Assembly: GCA_040219735.1 (NCBI GenBank)
Contig: JAVJRX010000194.1
Direction: 5' to 3' (one strand)
Source: Coleofasciculus sp040219735
GTDB lineage: Bacteria; Cyanobacteriota; Cyanobacteriia; Cyanobacteriales; Coleofasciculaceae
DNA: 64,000 bases
Part shown: positions 1 through 8,568 of the stretch, in pieces
Numbering within the stretch: position 1 is the first letter of the stretch
Layout: every line of letters begins with the position of its first letter
The notes under the pieces: model-generated
Database searches by the model: none
The model's input: the letters and a program-made list of their open reading frames with translations, nothing else
What the model was told of the DNA's origin: nothing
Translations under genes and position numbers: made by a program

Positions 1-1
1 G

Positions 2-292
2 ATGCAAGCGTTGATGGCGAAGACAGCACCTACTACGAACGAACTAAATGTCCTCCGCCGCCAGTTTGAGTTCATAAATATTCCCGAATACTTCCCCTAA
101 GACGGAAAATTTGACGTGGATGCAGCTTGGCTGGGGGATTTAACTAGGTTGCAGGAGGAGAACGCGATCGCACAACAGAAGGGGAGGATTGCAGCGAACC
201 CTAGACGCCTTATGTTAGGACTAGCCAATACCTTGATCATTTCTGTTGCTTACTCCGATTGTTGGGACTGTAGCCAATTGAGCAATACTTGA
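2..292 (+). pseudogene. Decayed coding fragment at the left edge
   Basis: One frame reads as protein-like sequence from the window edge: residues including ELNVLRRQFEFINIPEYFP, then a TAA at 98-100, then in the same frame DGKFDVDAAWLGDLTRLQEE and on to a TGA at 290-292. The continuity across the stop suggests the 3' part of a gene with a nonsense mutation. The tail overlaps the end of the convergent PIN-domain gene, so only about 2-220 is likely to derive from the old gene. I do not recognise the family. It may be a fragment whose 5' part lies outside the window. Confidence 0.3.
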
Positions 293-858
293 GTGCTACT
301 AAAATAATTTGCAATCCCAACATTTCGTAACGCGGATTGAACTTCGGGTGTACCAAAGTCCCGTTCATTACTACTCAAAAATACTTGAGTTTCCGTCGGG
401 TATGAATGAGCCTGATGTAGAATACAATGAAGAATTAGATTATCTGTATAATCTCTATCAATTAAAGGAATAGTTAAACCATCTTGGATCATTGGCGGCG
501 TTAAAGCAATGAGTTCGGCTTTTTCAGATATCTGGTTAATCGCTTGAAACAGACGCATTTTAATCTCTGCAAGTAGCTGCTCATTTTCAGTTTTATACTC
601 CATTAAAAGCGCCAACATCGACCTCGCATGAGATGAGGTTAAATCTCGTCGTAACTGACTAATTTGCAAATTTAGTTCATTTTCAAAACGTCGGCGGTAT
701 TTTTGTTCATTTTCTAACGCTGATAAGGATTCCATTAAACAAATATTTGGCAGAACTAGCTGCACCGATGATGGCGTATTTTGCAGCAATGTAGTCGCTA
801 AGGAATCACGCCCAGTACAAATACTCATGAGAAAGTTCGTCTCTAAGTATAGTATCAC
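250..858 (-). CDS. PIN-domain protein (putative ribonuclease)
   Basis: A 202-residue protein with the outline of a PIN nuclease. It has an N-terminal hydrophobic strand ending in an acidic residue (ILYLETNFL, E6), a second acid in a helix (E43 in CLMESLSALE), a third at D139 (YTDNLIL) and the late NERDF motif (164-168) that follows a beta strand. PIN proteins cleave RNA with a metal site built from such acids; here the first is Glu rather than the usual Asp. The insert of about 60 helical residues after E43 makes it longer than VapC toxins (about 130 residues). Translation starts at a GTG at 856-858, inside the 3' end of the upstream gene (53 bp overlap). A later start would remove the first acid. 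The overlap implies coupled translation and a two-gene unit. Confidence 0.7.
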   Translation of the reverse strand: MILYLETNFLMSICTGRDSLATTLLQNTPSSVQLVLPNICLMESLSALENEQKYRRRFENELNLQISQLRRDLTSSHARSMLALLMEYKTENEQLLAEIKMRLFQAINQISEKAELIALTPPMIQDGLTIPLIDRDYTDNLILHCILHQAHSYPTETQVFLSSNERDFGTPEVQSALRNVGIANYFSSTQVLLNWLQSQQSE

Positions 859-1339
859 CTGAAATTTCTACCTCACGTTTGGTGCTACCCTCGTCTAGTC
901 GTTCTAATAAACCAATGGCTTCTAATTCTTCTAATGCTGGCGGTGTTTCTAACTTCCAGTGGAAGGCTAAATCGTCCAGCCATGCTAAGAGTAATATTTC
1001 TAAGTAACCTCCAGTTATTTGTTGATGCTGATAGTCACGCTTATAACTATCAAAGTCTCTAATATATGGTTTTACCATATCCGTCGTCTTTAGGGAACAG
1101 ATAGCCTCTGACCACTTGACGTCATCCCATTGAACAATTTGAATCGTTTCGGGGTCAACTAGCATGGCGAATGGAACGACAGTTTGTGTGGCTTTTAGGT
1201 AGGAGGTAAATTGAGAGAGGTTAAGCTTAACCACATGGCTACCTCTGACATCAGCAACTAGAATAACTTGTCCCTGTTTGTCTAAGGCAATTACATCAGC
1301 AGAGATTTGATGACGAAATATAGGATTGGCGGTTTCCAT
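806..1339 (-). CDS. Uncharacterised protein with degenerate endonuclease-like N-terminus
   Basis: A 177-residue protein whose first 45 residues (ISADVIALDKQGQVILVADVRG) look like the core of the PD-(D/E)xK nuclease fold seen in HsdR N-terminal and related cyanobacterial proteins, where the motif is usually D...(D/E)VKG. Here the positions are D15, D30 and R32, so the catalytic Lys is replaced by Arg and activity is doubtful. The C-terminal 40 residues are acidic and helical (LEELEAIGLLERLDEG). It is the first gene of a pair with the PIN-domain gene, which it overlaps by 53 bp. By position it could be the antitoxin or partner. No function is assigned; the fold call is by pattern only. Confidence 0.6.
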   Translation of the reverse strand: METANPIFRHQISADVIALDKQGQVILVADVRGSHVVKLNLSQFTSYLKATQTVVPFAMLVDPETIQIVQWDDVKWSEAICSLKTTDMVKPYIRDFDSYKRDYQHQQITGGYLEILLLAWLDDLAFHWKLETPPALEELEAIGLLERLDEGSTKREVEISGDTILRDELSHEYLYWA

Positions 1340-1365
1340 AGGGTTGATGGATGATGGGTGATTGG

Positions 1366-1965
1366 TTATAGTTTAACAATAATGGGTTGACAATTTAATC
1401 CTTTGGCTGCTGTTGATTTTTCTTCACACTCAATCGGATTCGGCTGAAATAACAGTTTTAAATTGCTAGTATCTTCAGGAACTTCAAACACAAGCTGTCC
1501 CTGTCGTTGATCACCCGGACTAATTTCACCTGTTGGCGTCTCAATATCCTCCAATGCACTAGCCAAAAGTGCTACTTCGTAGGTTTTATTGTTTCCATCG
1601 ATAACTTCAAAGGAAACCACGGAAAAGGTTTGCGGTTGTTGTCCTTGATTGACAATGGTGGTATCGACTACTACCCATTGATTCCCTTTATTTGGTTGAA
1701 TCACGCCTTTTCCCGGATGCACCTTGGTGCTGTTAACAGTAAATTGGAGATTGAGATTTTTTTGGGTGATGGAAATGACGTCACCGAGGGAATGAATTGG
1801 TGCTGAAATGGGCTTGGTTGCAGGAGATTCAGCCGTTTCTACAAACGGGCGATCGCGACTTTGCACTGTTTCCGAGTTTTGTTCATTAGGAGAACATCCT
1901 AGGATTATAGTGAGGAGACAGATCGACGTGATCGCACCAATTATTATTCTACTTTTTTTATACAT
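1366..1965 (-). CDS. DUF4352-type lipoprotein
   Basis: A 199-residue exported protein. The N-terminus has a basic start, a hydrophobic stretch and a lipobox ILGC with C24, so it should be lipid-anchored. Residues 60-198 read as an immunoglobulin-like DUF4352 domain, with the typical VTSTKVHPG/NQWVVVDTTIVNQG strands, the later SVVSFEVIDGNN region and a closing LKLLFQP strand. The partner and substrate of this domain are unknown. It is 26 bp downstream of the PIN gene pair on the same strand and 57 bp upstream of the end of the ABC exporter region, with no clear operon tie. Confidence 0.75.
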   Translation of the reverse strand: MYKKSRIIIGAITSICLLTIILGCSPNEQNSETVQSRDRPFVETAESPATKPISAPIHSLGDVISITQKNLNLQFTVNSTKVHPGKGVIQPNKGNQWVVVDTTIVNQGQQPQTFSVVSFEVIDGNNKTYEVALLASALEDIETPTGEISPGDQRQGQLVFEVPEDTSNLKLLFQPNPIECEEKSTAAKGLNCQPIIVKL

Positions 1966-2022
1966 AATTATCTATTTGTGTCAACAGGAAAAACAAAAAT
2001 AAACAGACAAATGACAAATACC

Positions 2023-3888
2023 CTAAGTTCCCAACATCTGCAACTTATACAAAGCCGCATACAAACCATCCTGTTGCAACAGTTGTTCATGAGAACCGGA
2101 TTCCACCAACTCACCCCGCTTAAGCACCAAAATTCGGTCTACATTGCGAATAGTTGACAGACGGTGGGCAATAATAATTGCCGTGCGTTTTTCCAATAAA
2201 TGATCAAGGGCTTGTTGAATTAACGCTTCGGTTCCCACATCTAAACTCGCCGTCGCTTCATCTAATACCAAAATTTGGGGATTACGAATCGCCGCCCGGG
2301 CAAATGCCAATAACTGCTTTTGACCCCCAGAAAGATTGGTTCCCCTCTCCCGGAGTTGGGTATCATAGCCTTGAGGAAGTCGTTCGATAAATTGAGCAAC
2401 ATTTGTAGCTTCCGCCGCCGCTTTCACTTGTTCAATCGAGTAGTCTTCTCCCAAGGTAATATTACTTTTAACATCCCCAGCAAACAAAAACCCCTCTTGC
2501 AAAATAACCGCCATCTGACGCCGTAATTCAGATTGCGGCAAATCCCGAATATCAATCCCATCTACTAAAATGCGTCCCTTTGTGGCTTCATAGAGGCGAC
2601 ACAGCAAGCGAATAATCGAACTCTTTCCCGCACCAGTGGGACCAACTAACGCCACTTTTTGTCCGGGGCGAATGGTAAAATCTAAGTCTTTAAGAACATA
2701 GTCATCTTCTTTATAAGCAAACCAGACATGTTCAAAGCGAATTTCACCTCGATGCGCTGTTACTTCTCCCTTACCATTTGTCCTCGGTTGTTCTGAAATT
2801 AACGCCGAATGCGCTAACTCTGGATCACGAATTTCAATCGGCTCATGCATAATATCACTCACCCGTTCAAGTGCCGTGAATCCCGCTTGGAACATGGTAA
2901 ACTTGTCAGCAAACTGACGCAAAGGATTAAATAGACGCTGCGCGTAAAGAATAAAGGCAGATAAGACACCAAAACTGAGATTATCTTGCAGGATTAACCA
3001 GCCTCCTAACCATAATACAGCCGCGATCGCAATTAAGGAAATCCACTCTAATGTGGCGGATACAGCGGAATCATGAAAGATGGTTTTATCAACTTCCGCG
3101 ACATAGCGCTGGTTCACCGCCCGAAACATCTCAGCATTCACTTGTTCCCGACGAAATAGCTGGACAATATTAATCCCAGCGATATTTTCTTGCAGCATTG
3201 AGTTGAGTGTAGAGAGTTCTTCTCTGGCTGTATAATTAGCTTTCCGATATTGCTGCTGAAAATAGACAATCAACCCCGTAACTGGAAACAGCATTAATAT
3301 CAGAATGAGCGCCAGTTGCCATTGCAGGGAAAACATAAAAATGGCAATAACCAGCATTGAGAATAGGTCATTAAGAATACCAATTGCACCACTAGAAAAG
3401 ACTAATCCTAATGCTTCCACATCACTGGTGATGCGAGTAATCAGTTTCCCCACAGGGGTGCGGTCAAAAAATCGCACCGCCAGGGAGGTAATATGGTCAA
3501 ATAAATCATTGCGAATCCCGGCGGTAATTTGCTGACCCAAGTTTTCTTCCAGGAATTTCTGAAAAATGCTACAGATTAATCGGATAATGATACTCAGTAA
3601 CAAGAAAATCGCTAAGATATTGATACCTTCTGACAAGGAACGATTCTCAAGAAACCACCAGGTTTCTTCTTGACGAATTAAAGAAACAGCTTGCCCAATA
3701 ATTAAGGGTTGAATAGCACCCAGAATAGATACGGGAACGAGTAAAATAATCGCTGTGATCAGTAGGCGTTTTTTGGTGAGTGCATAAGGAACCAATCTCA
3801 GGAAAAGTCGCCAATCGGTTTCCTCCCGTCGGTTAGCGCCTCTAGATGAAGTGCGATCGCCTCGTGTTGATGATGATACCTTAGTCAT
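2023..3888 (-). CDS. ABC exporter, fused membrane and ATPase domains (MsbA/BmrA type)
   Basis: A 621-residue half-transporter that would work as a homodimer in a membrane, pumping lipids, drugs or peptides outward. Residues 40-330 carry six membrane helices of the type I exporter fold. The ATPase domain from about 380 has Walker A GPTGAGKSS (416-424), Q-loop Q464, signature LSGGQ (519-523), Walker B ILVLDEATASLD (539-550) and switch His in AHRLST (H575). All catalytic residues are intact. The substrate cannot be read from sequence. It appears to be a single gene; the 100 bp to the next gene upstream are non-coding. Confidence 0.93.
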   Translation of the reverse strand: MTKVSSSTRGDRTSSRGANRREETDWRLFLRLVPYALTKKRLLITAIILLVPVSILGAIQPLIIGQAVSLIRQEETWWFLENRSLSEGINILAIFLLLSIIIRLICSIFQKFLEENLGQQITAGIRNDLFDHITSLAVRFFDRTPVGKLITRITSDVEALGLVFSSGAIGILNDLFSMLVIAIFMFSLQWQLALILILMLFPVTGLIVYFQQQYRKANYTAREELSTLNSMLQENIAGINIVQLFRREQVNAEMFRAVNQRYVAEVDKTIFHDSAVSATLEWISLIAIAAVLWLGGWLILQDNLSFGVLSAFILYAQRLFNPLRQFADKFTMFQAGFTALERVSDIMHEPIEIRDPELAHSALISEQPRTNGKGEVTAHRGEIRFEHVWFAYKEDDYVLKDLDFTIRPGQKVALVGPTGAGKSSIIRLLCRLYEATKGRILVDGIDIRDLPQSELRRQMAVILQEGFLFAGDVKSNITLGEDYSIEQVKAAAEATNVAQFIERLPQGYDTQLRERGTNLSGGQKQLLAFARAAIRNPQILVLDEATASLDVGTEALIQQALDHLLEKRTAIIIAHRLSTIRNVDRILVLKRGELVESGSHEQLLQQDGLYAALYKLQMLGT

Positions 3889-3991
3889 ATTAAACCCTGG
3901 TTTGAAGAAGTGATAAATTCCTAGGAGAGAAGCATTGCGGATTGTTCGGGTCTACCGTTAAATTTTCGTCGCGAATGCTTTCAGCATGATA

Positions 3992-4801
3992 TTATTCTGT
4001 TTCCACAATTGGAAATCGCTCTCCCGATAGATATGCCTGAAAATGCTTTTGGAAATACGTCCAAGATGTCATATCAGCATCCTCATCTAATGGCGGCTGA
4101 GGAGCATTTTTATAGACAGGAACGCGAGTATTAATTTCATTTTGGAGTAATTCGGGTAATTCCGTAAAATCATTCACTTTAACCCCTCGACCACTATAGA
4201 TAAGCTGTCCACGTTGATCACCCATTTTCATCCAAGGTACCCAAGGTCCGATTCTATCCCAACTGAGAAAGAGTTTAGAAACGGACTTTAAGTCTGGATC
4301 ATGTAAATCCTCTGTAGGAACCGTAAGTTTAAACAGTTCAGCCGCTTGATAGGTTTCTTGGGGACTGTATGCGGCAAATTGAGGCTCGTTGGCTAAAGGG
4401 TTGGGGTAATTGGGAAATAAATCAAACCAGAAGGTTGTCATATCCTTATTTACCTCCGCCGGAAATTTACCTTTTAGATAACCTTGTACCGGATTATTTG
4501 CCACATGAACAACGGTTAAGGTTTCTCCCGTCCAAGGATTGTCCCACTGATGCAGGATATCTCCGGTTTCGGGGTCAAGATAATAGGTAAGTTCTCGTGA
4601 AGTAAAATTCCAACTTTCTTCATCGGCGGGAATACAGCGGCTGACACTCATTCCCAGCATATTAAACAATTTTTTTCGTCGTTCTCCGGGAATAAAGGCA
4701 TAGATAGAACCTGACCAACTGAGAAAGCTTTGTTCTCCATCTAGAGAACTCCGCAGTTTCACAAAATATTTAACATCAAATTCTTGGATTGAACTACTCA
4801 T
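3992..4801 (-). CDS. DUF1838 family protein
   Basis: A 269-residue soluble protein with the sequence pattern of the DUF1838 family, found in cyanobacteria and some proteobacteria: the N-terminal VKLRSSLDGEQSFLSWSG region, the central YYLDPETGDILHQWDNPWTG stretch and the tryptophan-rich LSWDRIGPWVPWMKMGD. No signal peptide or membrane helix is visible. The biochemical role of the family is not known to me. Its 5' side faces a 460 bp repeat-containing spacer and it is probably transcribed alone. Confidence 0.8.
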   Translation of the reverse strand: MSSSIQEFDVKYFVKLRSSLDGEQSFLSWSGSIYAFIPGERRKKLFNMLGMSVSRCIPADEESWNFTSRELTYYLDPETGDILHQWDNPWTGETLTVVHVANNPVQGYLKGKFPAEVNKDMTTFWFDLFPNYPNPLANEPQFAAYSPQETYQAAELFKLTVPTEDLHDPDLKSVSKLFLSWDRIGPWVPWMKMGDQRGQLIYSGRGVKVNDFTELPELLQNEINTRVPVYKNAPQPPLDEDADMTSWTYFQKHFQAYLSGERFPIVETE

Positions 4802-5056
4802 ATAACGTTTTACTCATCCCTTACAAATGATTGACAAAACTAGAACATTGACAGTCGGACGATTGTTATAGCAGTAGACACATTGATTAGGACAAGCGAA
4901 CTGTTGTTCCAGACGTTCCGCCGGAGGAGTCTCTACCATAAGATGTGTCCTAACCGCTATGGCAGTTGCTATAACTGTTCAAGGTGTGGGTATGGAGAAC
5001 CCTCTTGATCTAGCATACAGGTTAACCTATCTGGGCAGATTCTGGACGAGTTAAAC

Positions 5057-5172
5057 CGCCTTGGGTTTCAACCCAAAGAACCCAAGCTCAAGTCGTCTAA
5101 AGACGAGTGCATAAAATTTTTAGTCCATTTTAATGGACTTTAGCTATAAGCCAAGAACTGGAGTTCTTGGCG
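5057..5172. repeat. Composite repeat: four palindromes in order D-C-B-A
   Basis: In the 4802-5261 spacer four short palindromes follow one another. They are GCCTTGGGTTTCAACCCAAAG (about 5058-5079), AGTCGTCTAAAGACGA (about 5091-5106), AGTCCATTTTAATGGACT (about 5121-5138) and AGCCAAGAACTGGAGTTCTTGGC (about 5149-5171). The same four modules occur in the opposite order at 20007-20251, and one alone at 48982-49005. The rest of this spacer (4802-5056) has no recognisable gene. Confidence 0.8.
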
Positions 5173-5261
5173 GGTGTCGGGGTTTACTGATAAAGATGAA
5201 AGTGAATGAAAATGGAGTATTCGGCACAAACAGATAGTTAGATAAATTTTCATGGGTTTGA

Positions 5262-6080
5262 TTACTCGTGAATCCGCCCATCGGGTAAAATAGTCCCCGA
5301 TAAAATAGCTCCCGTTAATTTAACGAGCAATCGGTCGGCTGTCCCCACTTTAGCGCCCCGCAAATCTGCACCACTTAAATCTGCACCACTTAAATCCGCA
5401 CCAATTAAATTAGCATCTCGTAAATTTGCCTGAACTAAACAGGCTTGAAATAAGTTAGCGCGAAAAAGATTGGCTCCTTCTAAATTTGCACCACTGAAAT
5501 TTACATTATGTAAAAAAGCATCCGTCAGGTTAGCCTGACTGAGATTGGCATTACTAAGATTGCGTCCAGATAGATCTTTTTCTTTGAGATCAACTCCCTG
5601 AAAATTAGCACCACTGAGATCGGGATGCGATCGCGGGCGCTGGGATTGCGATCGCGTTCTGGGTTGGTAGTCATTCCTAGCTGGTGAGGGTGGTTGCTTC
5701 GGTTCTGTTGATTGAGAGTAACTCCTAGATGAGGAGGGTGGTTGCTTCGGTTCTGTTGATTGAGAGTAACGCCGCGATTGAGTCGGTTCTTCTCGGGGCG
5801 ATCGCGCACGGTAATAATAGGTATTTGCCGCAGGTTTGCGTGGCGGTGAGGATGGGGTTTTGGGCGTTTTGGGTTTGTGCGATCGCAGTTCGTCTCGCGC
5901 TTGGTTTATTTCTTTGAGTTTGTCCTCAGCTTTCTGGCGCAAGCGCTGATTCTCCTCCGGTACCCGATCCGGATGCCAAATAAATGCCAAGTCTTTGTAG
6001 GCTTGGTTCACTTCTTCTAGGGAGGCTCCGGGTTCTAGTCCCAGTATTCTGTAGTAGTGGTCTAAATTGTTAGATGACAT
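5262..6080 (-). CDS. J-domain protein with C-terminal pentapeptide repeats
   Basis: A 272-residue fusion. Residues 1-70 form a DnaJ J-domain with the Hsp70-stimulating HPD at 36-38. There is no Gly/Phe or zinc-finger region. Residues 75-155 are a low-complexity Pro/Ser/Arg/Gln linker holding two near-identical SQSTEPKQPPS units, encoded by a short direct DNA repeat near 5690-5770. Residues 155-262 are about 20 pentapeptide repeats (A/N-L-x-x-A, e.g. ANLRDANLIGADLSGADLSG) that should form a right-handed beta helix. It is probably a cytoplasmic co-chaperone that brings DnaK to a target bound by the helix. The target is unknown. Confidence 0.85.
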   Translation of the reverse strand: MSSNNLDHYYRILGLEPGASLEEVNQAYKDLAFIWHPDRVPEENQRLRQKAEDKLKEINQARDELRSHKPKTPKTPSSPPRKPAANTYYYRARSPREEPTQSRRYSQSTEPKQPPSSSRSYSQSTEPKQPPSPARNDYQPRTRSQSQRPRSHPDLSGANFQGVDLKEKDLSGRNLSNANLSQANLTDAFLHNVNFSGANLEGANLFRANLFQACLVQANLRDANLIGADLSGADLSGADLRGAKVGTADRLLVKLTGAILSGTILPDGRIHE

Positions 6081-6174
6081 TGCGGTTTAGCGCCTGTTGA
6101 GCCGTTAGCACAAGGTTGGAGAACAGATCACAGTGAATGAGATCGCTCCTTCTATATTCTGTCGGGTCATACTG

Positions 6175-6353
6175 AGATCTTGCACCAGTTGTCATAGGCT
6201 TTGTTTAGGCTGGGTTAGCAGGTGTGTTCCGATTCGCTCTCCTCACGATAACGGCGCGGCACACCTAAATTGATTGATTACCTTGTAGGGGCACACGGAT
6301 GGTGCGCCCACGGATGGTGCGCCCAGAAAACCAGTCAAATCTATTCCACCATT
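6175..6353. repeat. Spacer with dispersed repeats
   Basis: Contains a 16-bp AGATCTTGCACCAGTT (6175-6190) found again at 63707-63722, a GCGGCACACCTAAATTG...TTGTAGGGGC element near 6254-6292 related to copies at 14790-14870 and 35990-36051, and a 15-bp tandem duplication CACGGATGGTGCGCC at 6294-6308 and 6309-6323. No gene is visible. Confidence 0.6.
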
Positions 6354-7632
6354 TTAGCTGTGCCACGCCACTACAATTTGGCTTGCCGTTTCTTCAATCA
6401 GCCGCGCTGCAATTTTTCCTGAACTCATCACCCCTGGTAATCCCGCACCCGGATGCGTTCCCGCACCCACAAAATAGAGATTAGGGATATCCTCACTCTG
6501 ATTATGAGGACGAAACCAAGCCGACTGTGTGAGAGTCGGTTCCACGGAAAAGGCACTCCCTAAATAACTATTTAATGTATCGCGAAAATGCAACGGATCA
6601 ATATAATGTTCTGTAACAATATGCTTGGATAAATCGGGTAAATAATGCTGTTCCAAATAGTCAATAATCCTATCCCGATACGGTTTCGCCATCACCCTCC
6701 AGTCTGTTTGACTCCCCAAATGGGGAACAGGCGATAACACATACCAACAATCACATCCCGGTGGGGCTAAAGATGGATCAGTCGCCGTAGGATGATGCAA
6801 ATACAACGCAAAATCTTCCGCAAGCTGTTGACGCCCAAATATATCCCGCATCAATTCCCGATACCGATTGATTTAGCAACAGTTGACCCCCAAGTTCCTG
6901 AAATAATTGCACCAGCGCCTGGACTAATGCGCCCGTTCCTCCCATAGGGAACCAAATCCCAAACGCCTGTTCTAACTTGTGAATCATGGCGTAAATAGCC
7001 GTACTCTGAAACGGATTTCCACCAATTAATAGGGGATGAAAACTAAAAACTTGCCGCAATCGTTCATCTTGAATGTACTGATTAACAAACCCAGCGACTG
7101 ATTTATACGTCTGTAAACGAATCAAATCCGGAGCCACGTTTAGCATATCCGTAAAGCGACTAAACGACTGCTCCATTAACGGCAATCCTTTCTCAAATAT
7201 GGCGTTTGCTGCTTTGGCAAAGCGTTGATATCCGGCGACATCGGCTGGATTAAAAGCGCGAATTTGTTCAATTAGGGCGTCGGTGGAATTATTGTAGTGA
7301 AAGACTGACCTATCAGGAAAGCGGACGTTATAGAAGGGTTCAAGGGGGACAAGTTTGACATAATCGGCAGTTTTCTTTCCAGCTAGGGCAAATAACTCAT
7401 CGATTAAATGGGGCACGGTAATAATCGTGGGACCCCCATCAAAGGTAAACCCCTGCTGTTGATAAACATACGCACGCCCCCCGGCGCGATCGCGCTTTTC
7501 CACAATCGTCACTCGATGACCCCCAGCACTTAACCGAATCGCCGCCGATAGACCCCCAAATCCGCTACCAATGACTACGATATCCATCTGAGTTTTGAGT
7601 TTTGACCCTTTACTTCGCGAGTCGGACATCAC
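6354..7632 (-). pseudogene. crtI: Phytoene desaturase (CrtI type), internal deletion and frameshift
   Basis: CrtI enzymes are FAD-dependent desaturases of about 490-510 residues acting on C40 carotenoids. The 5' part (start 7632 or, more like the family, the ATG at 7585-7587) encodes the dinucleotide fold IVVIGSGFGGLSAAIRL, the GGRAY loop, FDGGPTIITVPHLIDELF and MGGTGALVQALVQLFQELGG, up to LNQS. The 3' part, in another frame, resumes at RYRELMRDIF and runs through APPGCDCWYVLSPVPHLG, FSVEPTLTQSAWFRPHN and the C-terminal FAD motif VGAGTHPGAGLPGV. Compared with family members about 75-80 residues between them are absent, so the junction near 6860-6875 is a deletion with a frame change. The last codons (IVVAWHS) come from a dispersed repeat. 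It is probably non-functional unless the junction is an assembly error. Confidence 0.8.
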
Positions 7633-7676
7633 AAATCGCTATAGTATGAATAAAGTGTAAAGAAATGTAAAATTAT

Positions 7677-8393
7677 ATGCCAGATAAAGTTATTGTGGTC
7701 GTTGGTGCCACAGGGGGTATTGGCTCGGCTGTAACCCACCAATTAGCAAAAGAGGGAGCAAATTTAGTCCTCGCCGCCAGACAGAGCGATCGCTTAGCCG
7801 CTTTAGTGTCCCAACTCCCCATGACTAATTTAGAGCAAGTCTTAAATGTACCAACCGATATCACCGATCCAGCCCAGGTGGAAACGCTTATGCACAAGGC
7901 GGTTGACAAGTTTGGTCAGATTGACGTACTCGTCAATGCGGCGGGGGCAGGAATTCTTAAACAGTACAACAAAATTACATCGGCTGACCTAGACGCGATG
8001 CTGGACTTAAATCTCAAAGGTAGCTTCTATACCTGTCAAGCCGCCGCCGAAGTGATGAAAAGTCAAAAATCCGGTCATATCTGTAATATCGTCGGCATTT
8101 TGGGCAAACATTCCATGGCAATGGCATCAGCGTACTGCGCCTCAAAGTTTGGCGTTGTCGGGTTTAGCAAATGTATGGCAGATGAATTAAAGCGTTTTGG
8201 GATTAAGTTTACACTCTTTTACTTTGGCGGTGTGGATTCACCCTTCTGGGATAATGTCAGCTTAAAAGTGGATCGCAAGAAGATGCTCACGCCGGAAACA
8301 GCCGCTAATGCCGTTCTGTTTGCCCTGAACGCTGAAGAGCAAGCAGTACCGATGGAAATCAACATTCAGCCGGAAAGCCATCTATTCTTTTAA
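7677..8393 (+). CDS. Short-chain dehydrogenase/reductase, catalytic Ser replaced
   Basis: A 238-residue classical SDR. It has the cofactor loop GATGGIG (10-16), an R35 in AARQSDR suggesting NADP preference, the D61-containing NVPTDITD, the NAAGAG motif (88-93), active-site Y153-x3-K157 (YCASK) and a C-terminal VDSPFWDN region. The usual catalytic Ser lies about 13 residues before the Tyr in NISS; here the segment reads CNIVGILG, with Gly at 140. The enzyme may therefore use altered chemistry or be weakly active. It is divergent from the crtI remnant, with starts about 45-90 bp apart. The substrate is unknown. Confidence 0.85.
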   Translation: MPDKVIVVVGATGGIGSAVTHQLAKEGANLVLAARQSDRLAALVSQLPMTNLEQVLNVPTDITDPAQVETLMHKAVDKFGQIDVLVNAAGAGILKQYNKITSADLDAMLDLNLKGSFYTCQAAAEVMKSQKSGHICNIVGILGKHSMAMASAYCASKFGVVGFSKCMADELKRFGIKFTLFYFGGVDSPFWDNVSLKVDRKKMLTPETAANAVLFALNAEEQAVPMEINIQPESHLFF

Positions 8394-8568
8394 CGAGGGC
8401 GTGCTGAAGAAGTATTGTGGCGAGGGGAGGTAACAGAAGATAGGGAAGATGGGAGAGTAAACGAATGACAAATGACAAATGACCAATGGCTCTCCCTTAA
8501 GAATGACCTGAAATTCCGCAAAAAACGGCAAAATTGACAACCAGGTAAGCTGCCGGATGGGATAAGCC

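Noticed and set aside
6175..6190. AGATCTTGCACCAGTT as an attachment site (also 63707-63722)
   Set aside because: Two 16-bp copies 57 kb apart flank core genes such as rpoB and psaF and no integrase; more likely a dispersed repeat.
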